A stretch of DNA of 36,055 bases from Gnetum montanum. Taxonomy: Eukaryota > Streptophyta > Gnetopsida > Gnetales > Gnetaceae. The position numbers and the translations under genes are program-made. Positions within the stretch are counted from its first letter, which is position 1. The number at the start of each line of letters is the position of its first letter. The notes under the pieces are model-generated. The model was not told where the DNA came from. It did not search any database and worked only from the letters and a program-made list of their open reading frames with translations. The DNA lies in contig MNCI01023402.1 in the NCBI GenBank assembly GCA_015680685.1, forward strand, positions 482,758 to 518,812, written 5' to 3'. Positions 1 to 8,970 of this stretch are shown piece by piece.

Positions 1-107
1 AAGCTTTAAATTTCAATTTCAGTTTCCAAATGTTGATATTTTCAAAACTTTTGGTTGGGGGCGGTTTTTACCAGTATTGAAAGCTTTAAATTTCAATTTC
101 AGTTTCC
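1..107. repeat. 27-bp direct repeat, two copies 80 bp apart
   Basis: Positions 1-27 and 81-107 are identical over 27 bases, beginning AAGCTTTAAATTTC. This looks like a local tandem duplication with an 80-bp period that may begin before the window. It lies upstream of the candidate host exon at 403. No function can be assigned. Confidence 0.85.
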
Positions 108-245
108 ATTATTGTTCGCGGGCAATCTGGCTTACCATTTCTCTCCCGCCTCACAAATGCTCCGTGCTGCTCGTTTCTCTTGCACTGTTAATATTCCCAA
201 GTCGTTTACTTGTCTGCTGCCTGTATCGAATCCTGTATCGAATCG

Positions 246-286
246 AGCAGAGAGAGAGAGAAACATTTCGGGAGAGAGAGAGGGAG
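246..286. repeat. GA-rich microsatellite
   Basis: Two runs of (GA)n separated by AAACATTTCG. Such GA/CT tracts are common in plant 5' untranslated regions. Its place about 120 bases before the ATG at 403 fits a 5' UTR, but this is only suggestive. Confidence 0.7.
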
Positions 287-402
287 GTGTCACCTCAGAA
301 TCGAAGAAAGCGTTTTGTAGCATTCTGAGTTGCAGACATTCTTAGGTTTTGGCCATTTTTTGCAGCATATTTTCTTGTGCTTAGAAAGTAAGAAGTCGTA
401 TC

Positions 403-541
403 ATGGCTAAGGAGAAGCTTCAGCGCATGGTTCGCACGATTGGAAGATGGAAAAACAGAAGTTGGAAGAGGTTCCGAGGCCTCATGCATCGCCCCTTCAT
501 CTCCTTTTTCCAAAAACCTACTCTCACGCATTATAATGCAG
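403..541 (+). CDS. Candidate first exon of a small unknown host gene
   Basis: An ATG in good plant context (ATCATGGCT) opens a 46-codon frame that is strongly basic: many Arg, Lys and Trp residues, for example GRWKNRSWKRFRG. It runs into a plausible splice donor at 541/542 (GCAG|GTACCG). I do not recognise the protein. Two continuations are possible. One is a short terminal exon at 23099-23139, which has a CTAAC branch-point-like site and a TTTGGACAG acceptor and would give a peptide of about 59 residues. The other is an exon starting near 1313 after a TTGTTTTGTTGTAG acceptor, which would place the insertion point of element A inside the exon. If either is right, the 21.6-kb element A sits within this gene. 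A chance frame is a real alternative; there is no homology support. Confidence 0.3.
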
Positions 542-1349
542 GTACCGTTTCGTCTTCCCTCTCAGGGTTTTGTTACAGAGAAACAACTAAGCTGTTCTTT
601 CCATCGCTAACATGGTTCGGTTTTTCTTAAACTCTCGTTATCTAATACTATACCATCTATATTTTCATAAAGCGACACTGAAATTTTATTACTTCTAGGT
701 GCTTTGGATTTATTTCACGCAGAAATATACCAAAATTATCAATATTGATACCATTTGGAACAAATGATGTAATGTCAATAACTCATATATGTTTAATGTG
801 CTGAACACTGCACGAAAATATGATAGGACATTCTATGAAAATAGAGTATTCATCTTCAATGTTATTTGCATACTCTAGAGTTCAATAAATTTTGAGCTAT
901 CTAAAGGTTTCAACTCTGAGATAATGAAGAATAGCAGCAAATCAATAATTATTTGATTTTCATAAGAAATGATGAAAATTGCGTGCATTGAAATGATAAA
1001 GAATAAGGTAAATAAAGAATTTAATATTTTTTTCCTAAAAAAGCTTGTAGAGGATTTTAAACACGGCTTGCTGCAAAAATTTTCCGGGCGTATTTTCAGC
1101 TTATGCGACCGACTTTAAAAAAATGGAAATGCCGAGAATTTTTTTAAGTTGCCAATGCATAGCCGAAAAATTTGCTCTATGTACATCTATAGCTGTTTGC
1201 ATAGGTGGATTGCAAGTTAATGTTATTAATCAATAATTCAGTTTCATGATTTAGTGAAAATTTCAGTTTTTGACAACCCTGCCGTACCGCACATATTGTT
1301 GTTTTGTTGTAGTTTCGTACATGAAATGTATTATCTGTTTCTATCAAGC
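542..1349. other. AT-rich non-coding host sequence
   Basis: No open frame of note on either strand and no recognisable element. It would be intron if the exon at 403-541 is real. A pyrimidine-rich AG acceptor-like site lies at about 1296-1312, just before the insertion point of element A. Confidence 0.5.
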
Positions 1350-1354
1350 GGTAG
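1350..1354. repeat. Target-site duplication of element A, left copy
   Basis: GGTAG directly precedes the TGTTGAGG start of the left LTR. The same five bases follow the CATCAACA end of the right LTR at 22950-22954. Five base pairs is the usual duplication size for Ty3/gypsy integrases. Confidence 0.8.
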
Positions 1355-1408
1355 TGTTGAGGCCAACCTCACCCATGCTAACCACAACAAGTATACATGA
1401 GAACTTAC

Positions 1409-1835
1409 CAAAGTTCCTTTGACTTGAATTGTAACATGGCTTCTTATTGCTGTTTGCGTAACCCCCCCATTGTTGGTCACAAATTTGAAAAGCCCAAAAT
1501 CTGCTCATGAGCATGTCCAGCAGAATGTTGCTGGACTTGACGTCTCTGTGTATGATTGGCGGATCAGCATGTTCGTGCAAATACAAAAGTCCTCTGGCTG
1601 CCCCCAATGCTATTCGAAGTCCCCTTCGCCAGTCTAGACAAATTCCCATCTTTCCTATAACAAGATGCCAAGCGTGTGCATTTTTAGACCCTTCTAAGCA
1701 ACAACAAATAATTGGTAAGCTTTCTGGTGATATTAACAGAGAAAGCCAATTGAGAAGCAGGTTCGCCATGGTTTTCACAGGATCTCTGAGACAAGCGCAG
1801 CTTGATTTCTTTAACTCGGAAGCCTTGGCCACTGT
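1409..1835 (-). pseudogene. Receptor-like kinase exon fragment captured in the 5' LTR
   Basis: The minus strand encodes part of a plant receptor-kinase domain: a [15 protein letters not shown] segment, [17 protein letters not shown], the catalytic loop [12 protein letters not shown], then a damaged DFG region. It most resembles the LRR-VIII/HPCA1-like group (pattern [23 protein letters not shown]). A deletion of about 12 bases relative to the copy at 21262 removes residues before the DFG motif. The exon ends at a good donor, CTTTG|GTAAGT (reading minus), followed by intron, so genomic DNA and not cDNA was copied. The N-terminal half of the frame (toward 1835) is poorly conserved. It is antisense to the element and cannot make a kinase. 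Confidence 0.75.
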
Positions 1836-1921
1836 GAATTCATTCTCCCGTTTTTGCTCTGGATATTTTTGATCCCTCCAACGGAGAAATTAAGTTCCTT
1901 TTTTTTTTAAAAAAAATCCAG

Positions 1922-2104
1922 GATATTTGGTTATTGAGGATTTTGCAAGTCCAAAGGAATGTGACGGAATGATGAAGCTAATGACGGAGCTAGTGCAGAA
2001 ATTTGACCCTGCGGATTTATCTATTTTCTCATCCAAAAACCAAAAGGAACTCACCGACAAGCATTTCTATGACAGCGCTGACAAGATATCTTTCTTCTAT
2101 GAAG
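1922..2104 (+). pseudogene. Phytanoyl-CoA dioxygenase (PhyH family) exon fragment captured in the 5' LTR
   Basis: After a polypyrimidine tract and CAG acceptor the frame reads YLVIEDFASPKECDGM, then SIFSSKNQKELTDK and SADKISFFYE. This is the N-terminal part of plant phytanoyl-CoA dioxygenases (2-oxoglutarate/Fe(II) oxygenases), whose typical pattern is GYLVIE.F, S.FS.KNQ..LTD and SA(E/D)KISFF. The similarity ends after FFYE at GAAG|GCATTT, where an exon end is expected; the donor reads GC instead of GT in both LTR copies. The iron-binding residues lie further downstream in the family and are absent. One internal exon with intron edges was captured. About 5% different from the copy at 21785. 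Confidence 0.8.
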
Positions 2105-2217
2105 GCATTTTCTCAATTTCTTGGAAACTATGTTTCAATTGTTTTGTCATGTCTGATTTTTCAGTTACAATCCTTATCCTTTTCCAATAATATCATCTCA
2201 CGTTTTCACTATCCCTG

Positions 2218-2222
2218 CTTGG
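2218..2222. repeat. Target-site duplication of element B, left copy
   Basis: CTTGG precedes the TGTTAGG start of element B and recurs at 4950-4954 after its CATCAACA-type end (GTATCAACA). The unoccupied sequence TGCTTGGTAGTGGCC is present in the 3' LTR of element A at about 22098-22110. Confidence 0.85.
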
Positions 2223-2416
2223 TGTTAGGTCAACTTTCACCCATGCCAGGCATGGGGCCTTGTTAAATTAATTTATGATTAAACAATAAAAATATAAAAT
2301 TTTAAAATTACAAAAAGAATAGATTTCAAAATTAAAAATAATAACTACCGCCGCATGCCTTTTAAAAATAAAACATAAACTTAAGGTTTTTGTTCTTTTT
2401 ATTTTTAGGTGGCGGC

Positions 2417-2456
2417 GATTAGGGTTGGGTTTCTCCTCCGGAGCTGCTATAAAACA
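2417..2456 (+). promoter_or_regulatory. Promoter of LTR B: telo-box-like motif and TATA box
   Basis: GATTAGGGTTGGGTTTC is followed 14 bases later by CTATAAAAC (TATA at 2448-2454). LTR A has the same order: TTAGGGTTT followed by GCTATTTAC. Shared position between two related LTRs supports a core promoter. TTAGGGTTT (reverse AAACCCTAA) is the plant telo-box, known from promoters active in dividing cells. Confidence 0.55.
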
Positions 2457-2469
2457 CGGGGAGGAGACG

Positions 2470-3500
2470 CACGAGAGGGGGAGGGTGCTGTTGGCTGCGG
2501 TCTGCGCAGCCTTCCGTTGGTGCCTGTCGCTGCAACATCATCGCCGCTGGTTTCTTTAGCTGCCGCCCGTGCAGCCGCTGGTTCCTGTCCGCCTCTCGCC
2601 GCTACGCCTTCGATCTGTTCGCCTACCGCGCCATCGGTCCATCTGCAGCCTCAACATCAGTCCGTCTGCAGCCGCAACATCGGTGGGTCTGTTCACCCGC
2701 GTCACCCTCCGTTTCTCGCCCTCGTCGCCTTCTGTCCTGCCCGCAGCGTCGATCTGTTTGCCTGCCGCAGCGCCGATTTGACCGCCTGCCGCCCGTGCGC
2801 CACCTGTTCTGTCTGCCACCCGCGCCAAGCCGCGCATCTATTCTGCTTCCGCGCCGCGCCACGCATCTGTTTTGTCTCCGCCTGCGCTGCCACCCGCCGT
2901 TGCCGGTTTTTCCTCCGCCGTCGCTGGTTTTCGGCCGCCACCCGCGCCCGAACAGTCTGTTTCACGTGTTCTCGCTGCTCCTTCTGTTCCGCCGCTGCCG
3001 CCCGCAGTGCCTTCTGTTTTGCCACTACCGCCTGCAGTGCCTCCCGTTTCTGCCGCGCCGCGTTGCTGTTTTGGCTTCGTCTGCCGCGCTGTTGACTCTG
3101 CCTGCCACGTTGCTGTTCTTGTTTGCTGCAGCTATTCGCTGCCACCCTCTGCGCTCCCGTGGCCTCGCCCACGTGGCTACTGCGCCACCGAGTTTCTGAT
3201 TCTCCTGCTGCTGCTGCGTCATCACCCTGCGCTGTCTGACGCCGCTGCTTTTCTCTCCGCTGCCACGTTGCGTGTGTTGCTGTTTTTGCTGTGCATTCCC
3301 CGCACTGCTCACGTGCCCTCGGTGCTCGCCACCACCCTCTGTGCTCCCGTCGCTGACGTTGTGCTGCCTTTGCCGCGTCACTGTTTTCTGCTTGCCGCAC
3401 CTCGCTTTGCTGTCGCCGCCCCTCTGTCTGGCCTGCCGCCGCATCGCTGCTCCCGTTGCCTGCCGCGTCGCTTGCCATTCCGCATTTGCAACAGCGGGAC
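2470..3500 (+). repeat. GC-rich, A-poor low-complexity tract inside LTR B
   Basis: About 1 kb rich in CTGCC, CCGC and TCTG words with many CpGs and few A residues on the plus strand, in clear contrast to the AT-rich surroundings. The composition keeps several frames open on both strands (up to 266 codons), but they overlap and consist of Ala/Pro/Cys/Ser or Arg/Gln runs without domains, so I do not call genes. It lies downstream of the TATA box, so it would be transcribed as leader RNA. Homology to LTR A is lost across it. Confidence 0.7.
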
Positions 3501-3704
3501 ATATAAAATTTGAATATTTGAATTATTCGTCATTTTGCAAATTGCCCAGATTATTTTAAGTTTGTTATTAAAGTTCTGTCACATTGCCCTTTCCAGCTGA
3601 GACTATTCCCAGGTTTCCGTACCTATACGGGAGGTGCCCTAGGCAATAGTCTCCTAAAACGAGTTTTCACAGGTGTTCGTGTGTCCAAAATTTACGCATC
3701 AACA

Positions 3705-3727
3705 CCTTTTTGGCGCTAGAAGGAGGG
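3705..3727 (+). other. Primer-binding site of element B
   Basis: Directly after the LTR end CATCAACA comes CCTTTTTGGCGCTAGAAGG. The TTGGCGCTAGAAGGAGGG part has the TGG start expected of a site complementary to a tRNA 3' end (CCA). I cannot name the tRNA with certainty. Element A has a diverged version (TTGGTGTTAGAAGGAGGG) at the same place. Confidence 0.65.
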
Positions 3728-4222
3728 CAATTTTTCAACCTTTTCTCTATTTTCTTTTTATGTTTCTTTTTCTTCAAAAAAATATAAATTATCATTTCTT
3801 TCTATTTAACTTTGCCTCTTTATTTTCAGTTTTACTGCTTTATTTTAAGTTCAAAATTTTCAAAATTTCCAAATTTATATTCTAGCAATCCTTTTAATTT
3901 GTTTTTCTGAAATTTAATTTAAGTGTTTTAAATTATTTTACTTTTTATTTATTTTCCTGAAATTTTACAATTTCAATTTTCTTTTAAAAATTTTAAAAAA
4001 TTAAAAAATATAGTATTTAAATGTTTTTTTTTTATTTTCTTTAATTTTCACAGTTTATTAGCTTTTGTTATTTTTCATTTTATGAGTGACGTGTCTTGCG
4101 GAGTATCCCAATAGAGAACTCATACTCCTACCCCTAGTCAACCAGTTACTCGCCAATTTACTTTGAGAAAACAACGAGCTTTACTCTTTCCAAGTTCAAT
4201 TCCTAAAAGACCCCAGACTAAG

Positions 4223-4485
4223 ATGGCAGCCCATCAACCCCCGGCTCCCTTAGTAAGGAACCCTTTCAACTTTCACAACTACCACGATATACCAAAGTCC
4301 CTTCAAAACATAAACTTGTTCTTCGATCCTTCAAACCCTACGAATGATGCACGTCAACACATACAATGTTTTGAAACTTTATTAGGGATCCACAACATTA
4401 TACATAACGATGTAGCATGCAGAGTGTTCGTAACGACATTTAGGACCAAAGCAACCCAATGGTTCTTAATGCTTCCTCATGCCTC
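4223..4485 (+). pseudogene. Gag fragment of element B
   Basis: The frame begins MAAHQPPAPLVRNPFNF and contains HIQCFETLLGIHN and ACRVFVTTFRTKATQWF, the start of a Retrotrans_gag (capsid) domain. It matches the gag of element A. The frame is also open upstream to an ATG at 4163, and this stretch is conserved in A, so the true start is uncertain. It is cut by a single N at 4486, after which the sequence no longer follows gag; this marks an assembly junction. Confidence 0.75.
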
Positions 4486-4760
4486 NTTTTATATTTATGC
4501 AGTTGGCGGTTTGCAGGGCATTGGTGATGTTTNNNNNNNNNNNNNNNNNNNNNNNNNNNNNNNNNNNNNNNNNNNNNNNNNNNNNNNNNNNNNNNNNNNN
4601 NNNNNNNNNNNNNNNNNNNNNNNNNNNNNNNNNNNNNNNNNNNNNNNNNNNNNNNNNNNNNNNNNNNNNNNNNNNNNNNNNNNNNNNNNNNNNNNNNNNN
4701 NNNNNNNNNNNNNNNNNNNNNNNNNNNNNNNNNNNNNNNNNNNNNNNNNNNNNNNNNNNN
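4486..4760. other. Assembly junction and gap (one N at 4486, 228 Ns at 4533-4760)
   Basis: A lone N breaks the gag frame. The 46 bases that follow (4487-4532) do not continue gag and end in a 228-base run of N. The rest of the internal region and most of the 3' LTR of element B should be here, so the gap is probably larger than shown and the 46-base piece may be misplaced. Confidence 0.9.
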
Positions 4761-4949
4761 CTTTAGTTTTTCATTTCATGCTTTATTTCTCTCTATGTAT
4801 TCTCTTTCTCTCTCTATCACTTGGTCACATGGCTCTCTCCAGCTGAGACTATTCCCGGGTTTTCGTACCCATACGGGAGGCGCCCTAGGCAATTGTCTCC
4901 TCAAACGAGTTTTTCCGGTGTTGGCATGACCAAAATTTATGTATCAACA
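4761..4949 (+). repeat. 3' LTR of element B, terminal part only
   Basis: Positions 4835-4949 align with the 5' LTR end (about 3594-3704): GCTGAGACTATTCCC, ACGGGAGGCGCCCTAGGC, CAAAATTTATG and the terminal ATCAACA. The 5' part is lost in the gap. The CTTGG duplication follows at 4950-4954. Confidence 0.8.
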
Positions 4950-5056
4950 CTTGGTAGTGGCCTAACTAGTTTATTAAAGCAAGGAACTATCTTTTTAATG
5001 CTTTTCTTATTTCAGTTTTCTCGTGTTGTAGTTGATGTGGCAAAGGCAGTTGGTAG

Positions 5057-5093
5057 TTTAGGGTTAGGGTTTCTCTCGCAGGCCGCTATTTAC
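5057..5093 (+). promoter_or_regulatory. Promoter of LTR A (5' copy): double telo-box and TATA-like motif
   Basis: TTTAGGGTTAGGGTTT (5057-5072) is two overlapping plant telomere-type units and contains the telo-box. It is followed by GCTATTTACAACGG, where TATTTAC lies at the position of TATAAAA in LTR B. The 3' LTR copy (22301-22336) has a G-to-A change that leaves one unit. No experimental support. Confidence 0.5.
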
Positions 5094-5658
5094 AACGGAG
5101 CCAGCCAAAGCCAAAAGGGAGGAGGGGAGGAAACTGAAACCAACCTTAGGCTCTTTCTCTTTTGATCAGCGATTAGGGCCTCCACAGAATTCAACAAACG
5201 TTCTATCAACCTTCTCTCTCGACGTCGGGGTGACAACAGATGCTCGTAGCGTGTCAACAGTGCACCAGAACCGGGACACAGACAACGCGTGAGATGCATA
5301 GCAGGCGTCGGGTTTGTGCAACCGCCAGGCAATGGCCAGAAGTGAGGAGGGCAATGGCCAGAAGTGAGGAGGGCAATGGCCAGAACTGAGGAGGGAGGAT
5401 CTCCATCAGAAATAGAAATGCAGAACTTTAATTTAATTTGAATTTTGTTTCGTATTGATTATTGTACTCAAAAATTGCACAAATATTTAATTTTGATTTT
5501 TAATTATTTTACTATGTTTTTCAAGATATAATAGAACTTTCTTAAAATTAAATTTAAGTTTTTAATATTTTGCTTAAAAATATTATTATTATTGTTTTAT
5601 CCTATAGCCCTTTGCAGTTGAGACTGTTCGTGGCGTGTCCAAAATTTACGCATCAACA

Positions 5659-5681
5659 CCTTTTTGGTGTTAGAAGGAGGG
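5659..5681 (+). other. Primer-binding site of element A
   Basis: CCTTTTTGGTGTTAGAAGG directly follows the CATCAACA end of the 5' LTR. Compared with element B it differs by GCGC to GTGT, again C-to-T changes. It fixes the boundary between the LTR and the internal region. Confidence 0.65.
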
Positions 5682-6201
5682 TAGTTTCTCAACCTTTTCT
5701 TTATTTTCTTTTTATGTTTTTTTTAGAAAAAAAAATTATTATCATTTTTTTTACTGTTTGTTTTATTTTTGCCTCCCTATTTTCAGTTTTATAACTCTAT
5801 TTTAGTTTCATTTTCAAATCTCCATATTTTTATTCTAGTAATTCTTTTTTTAATTTTTTTCTGATATTTTATTGAGGTGATTTAAATCATTTTACTTTCA
5901 ATTTACTTTTATGAAATTTTGTAATTTTAATTTTACTTTTAAAAATTAAAAAAGTAAAAAAAAAATATTAAAAAAAAGATAGCATTCAAATGTTTTTTTC
6001 CATTTTCTTTAATTTTCACAGTTTATTAGCATTTTACATTTCTTGTTATTTTTCATTTTATAAGTGACTCTTCTTACAGAACATCTCAATAAAGAACTCA
6101 TTTTCCTACCCCTAGTCAACTAGCTATTCGTCAATTTACTTTGAGAAAACAACGAGCTTCACTTTTTCCAAGTTCAATTCTTAAGAAACCTTGGACTAAG
6201 A
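5682..6201 (+). other. Leader region of element A
   Basis: AT-rich, no convincing frame. It aligns with the leader of element B (3728-4222), including the conserved stretch just before the gag ATG (TTTGAGAAAACAACGAG). Confidence 0.6.
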
Positions 6202-7517
6202 TGGCAGCCCATCAACCCTCGGCTCCCTTGGTAAAAAAACCCTTTTAATTTTAATAATTATCATGACATACCAAAATCCCTTCAAAACATAAACCTGTTC
6301 TTCGATCCTACAACTCGTATGAATGATACCTGCCAACACATACAATGTTTTGAAACCTTATTAGGGATCCACAACATTGTACATAATGATGTAGCGTGTA
6401 GAGTGTTTGTAACAACATTTAGAACCAAAGCAACCCAATGGTTCTTAATGCTTCCTGATGCCTCTATTAACACATGAGAAGAATTTAAAAATAATTTTTT
6501 GAATCAATTTGACAAATTTACTAGCTCTACTATCGCATCAAGAAACTTTACCAGCCTAAGAAAGCTACCTGGGGAAAATGTTAGGGATTATGACCTTAGA
6601 TTTCTTCATCAACTTGCCTATGTGCCAAATGAGATGCGACCACAACTAGATGGTAGCCTCAACTTCTATCTTTCTACCATTGATCCATTCTTCGCTTATG
6701 CTATCAAATTTGATCCCAACATAATGGAAATATAAGGTGCAATGTCAAAAGATGTGGAATTAGAGCAAATAACCCTTATGAACAACATCCAAACCCAATT
6801 TGGGATGATGAGTGTTAGTAACCCTATGCAATCAAACCCACTCCTACCAACTGTTCAAACGTCTAATGTTATGCTTCAAGCTGTTTCTCCCTTTCAATCA
6901 ACTCAACCTTTAAGTAATTACTCACAAGGCCCCATGTCCTCTTCATTCTTACCATCCAACATTGGTTTGAATGATGACCAATCAAAAGCCTTGATTCAAT
7001 CCATTACCAACCCAAACGGGATATCAAACTCTGTTGAACCATTAGCCACACTCAAAATCAGATGATCCAAATACTCACTTCACTACAAAAACTATCCAAT
7101 GAAGTGGTTGAGTTAAAGAGAAACAATAACAAAAGCCCTATACAACTAGAAAAACCAAGTGCATCAATCAATGATGATTATTGTCGTCTTCATAATACGA
7201 GGCAACATTTTGAAAAGACTTGTCTTCAATTCACGGCATTGTATGGTGACAATACCCAAGGGCAACAAAATGAAAAAACCTCTATCATGGTCCTTAATGT
7301 ACCTCATGAGACAGAAAATGAAGAGGTTTCCTTATTAGAACAAGTTATGGTAGGCGACCCTAACCCATACAACACTCGCTACCGCAAAATTAGTGACATT
7401 ATAAATGCTACACAACAACAAACTAGGAACAATTTCTATACACCTCCAAACAGAAGAGTTCCTAGTCAAAATAATGCAAACAACCACTCCGGGTCATCCC
7501 AAGTAATTGCCCCATAA
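6202..7517 (+). pseudogene. Gag of element A
   Basis: It encodes the capsid/nucleocapsid protein that packages element RNA. The Retrotrans_gag domain (ACRVFVTTFRTKATQWF, then EEFKNNFLNQF and KLPGENVRDYDLRF) spans about 6400-6720. A nucleocapsid motif CX2HX4HX4C (CRLHNTRQHFEKTC) lies near 7178-7220; this CHHC form is typical of Tat elements. Damage: one extra A in an A-run near 6230 shifts the frame relative to element B, a TGA sits at 6475 where Trp is expected, a TAA at 6733, and another frame change occurs near 7062. The line NYDLVEDLKRVKANISMYDLL at about 7586-7650, before protease, is also in Tat style. Confidence 0.85.
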
Positions 7518-7592
7518 CAACCAAACCCCCCTTCTATACTTAGAAGAGTTCCATCTCAACAAGAAGCCAAAGATGAACATAAGAATTATGAT

Positions 7593-8170
7593 TTGGTTGA
7601 GGACTTAAAAAGAGTTAAAGCCAACATTTCGATGTATGACCTACTATACTTTAACGAAATGAAAGAAGTGATTCGGGATATGGTTCATATACCCATAGCC
7701 CAAAGAGAAAAATCCCAAATTCTTGAAAGGCAAGTTCACTTTGCAGAAAGTCTTAACACATTATCAGTACAAAACGTGGATAATTTCATGTCTAGCAAAA
7801 AGGACCATCTCCCTTTCCTAACCATTTTGATTATTTGAGGAAAGAATGTTCATAACTGTTTAATGGATTTAGGTACAACTGTTAGTGTTATGCCTCTTGA
7901 CATTTGTAACACCTTAGGAGCACAAATGATACCACAAACTAAAAGTGTGATTCAACTCAATGGATCTAATGTACCTATGGTAGGGTTATTAAAAGGAGCA
8001 AAGGTACAACTTAAGTAATACCCTACATTTACTGTTATACAAATATCCTAGTAGTTGACATGACATCCACATATGGTGTGCTCTTATCTAGAACTTTTGG
8101 AGCTAAGTTTGGGGGCTTCTTTAGGTTGGACTTTTCGGAATCATTGATCCCAATTAAAGGAAAATCTGAA
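7593..8170 (+). pseudogene. Aspartic protease region of element A
   Basis: The protease would process the Gag-Pol polyprotein. NCLMDLGTTVSVMPLDICNT begins near 7855; DLG(A/T) with (S/N).MP is the usual active-site form in Tat/Athila proteases, where classical enzymes have D(T/S)G. Downstream VIQLNGSNVPMVG fits the next strand of the fold. A TAA near 8018 and frame changes near 8030-8200 break it. Confidence 0.7.
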
Positions 8171-8578
8171 TATATGATTATACCTAGGAAACCCTTTTAT
8201 TAGCAAGTGGTAACAACTTTTGATCAACAAACTACATCTCAAGGAAATCAAAACAACAATCATTTCGTTGGAGTGGTCGAACTAGGACTTGGCGAATATT
8301 CCTTAAATGATGATATAGATGAGGCTACATACATAAATCCTTTTGCATACACATGTTCCACTCAATACTACCAAGCTTTTAGAGAATATGAGAAGGTGTA
8401 TGAAGATATTTTGCCATATCACCAACATGATGGAAAAACCTTTCTTTTCGGTGACCCACCACCACTAGGAAATGATGCAAATATAAGTGAGATTTTAACT
8501 AATGAAATATTAGAAGATGGACCAAAATTTGATAATGATCCCTGTTACCTTGATCAAAGGGCCAATTTTTCAGATATT

Positions 8579-8970
8579 ACAAACTTGAATACTTGGATAC
8601 TAAGAGTGGATGGTGCTTCTTCCAAGAAAGGATGTGGAGCTAGAATAATGCTTATACCTCCTGGTGAAGCTCCTATTCTTAAAGCTATTAATTTCACTCA
8701 ACCAATGACCAACAATATGGTCGAGTATGAAGCACTAATTCATGGGATCAAACTAGCTAAATACTATGATTTGTCCAAACTTAAAATCTATAGCGACTTC
8801 CAACTGATATTGAACCAAGCTAATGGTCTCTTTGATGATAAAGACATCACCATAAAAGCATACAAAGATTATGTTCTTGACCTTATTAAATAATTTAAAT
8901 GTGTAACCATTAAACATGTACCTAGGGAAGAAAATTATATTCCTAATGCACTAGCCCAGATGGCTACCAC
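8579..8970 (+). pseudogene. Archaeal-type RNase H-like domain (aRH) between protease and RT, element A
   Basis: The frame reads WILRVDGASSKKGCGARI, then MTNNMVEYEALIHGIKLA, KIYSDFQLILNQ and, after a stop at 8891, VPREENYIPNALAQMA. This is the standard order of the archaeal/plant-type RNase H fold seen in Tat elements: catalytic D in VDGA, E in VEYEAL, D in SDFQL, and the final PRE.N..ADALA-like block. It is distinct from the gypsy RNase H that follows RT at about 10330-10560. Here it sits before RT; in the best-described Tat/Ogre elements it lies between RNase H and integrase. The first three acidic residues are visible. Confidence 0.75.

Larger units (their letters stand above)
2223..3704 (+). 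repeat. 5' LTR of element B
   Basis: It starts TGTTAGGTCAAC and ends ACGCATCAACA before the primer-binding site. Its first 38 bases match the tip of LTR A (CACCCATGC.AGGCAT.GGGCCTTG). It then runs through AT-rich sequence, a promoter with TATAAAA at 2448-2454, a 1.1-kb GC-rich tract, and a U5 segment (about 3590-3704) shared with LTR A. It carries no kinase or PhyH fragment, which shows that those were gained by the A lineage or lost from B. Confidence 0.8.
2223..4949 (+). mobile_element. Element B: Ty3/gypsy LTR retrotransposon nested in the 5' LTR of A
   Basis: TG...CA termini, 5-bp CTTGG duplications and a matching empty site in the other LTR of A prove the insertion. It has a 1482-bp 5' LTR (2223-3704), a primer-binding site, leader and the start of gag (4223-4485). 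It then runs into an isolated N and a 228-base gap, and only the last 189 bases of the 3' LTR (4761-4949) are present. The gap must therefore hide most of the element. Its LTR tips, primer-binding site and gag are homologous to those of A, so B belongs to a related family. The two visible U5 ends differ by more than 10% by hand count, which is high for one element and may reflect age or a misassembly across the gap. Confidence 0.85.
1355..5658 (+). repeat. 5' LTR of element A, split by element B
   Basis: It begins TGTTGAGGCCAACC and ends ACGCATCAACA, immediately before the primer-binding site. Without element B and its extra CTTGG (2223-4954) it is about 1.57 kb, against 1.82 kb for the 3' LTR. 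The difference is made up of deletions, including about 80 bases near 5630 and one near 1380. The region before the promoter is filled mainly by host gene fragments (kinase, phytanoyl-CoA dioxygenase). The segment from 4955 onward holds the promoter, R and U5. Confidence 0.8.

Noticed and set aside
1409-2104. Functional receptor kinase and phytanoyl-CoA dioxygenase genes
   Set aside because: Only single exon fragments in opposite directions are present, duplicated in both LTRs, without the rest of either domain.
2409-3513. Long open frames on both strands (228, 213, 134 codons plus; 266, 139 codons minus)
   Set aside because: All arise from the GC-rich, low-complexity tract of LTR B, overlap each other and show no domain.
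7878-8100. Functional DTG protease in element A
   Set aside because: The site reads DLGTT, normal for this group, but stops and frame changes follow directly.
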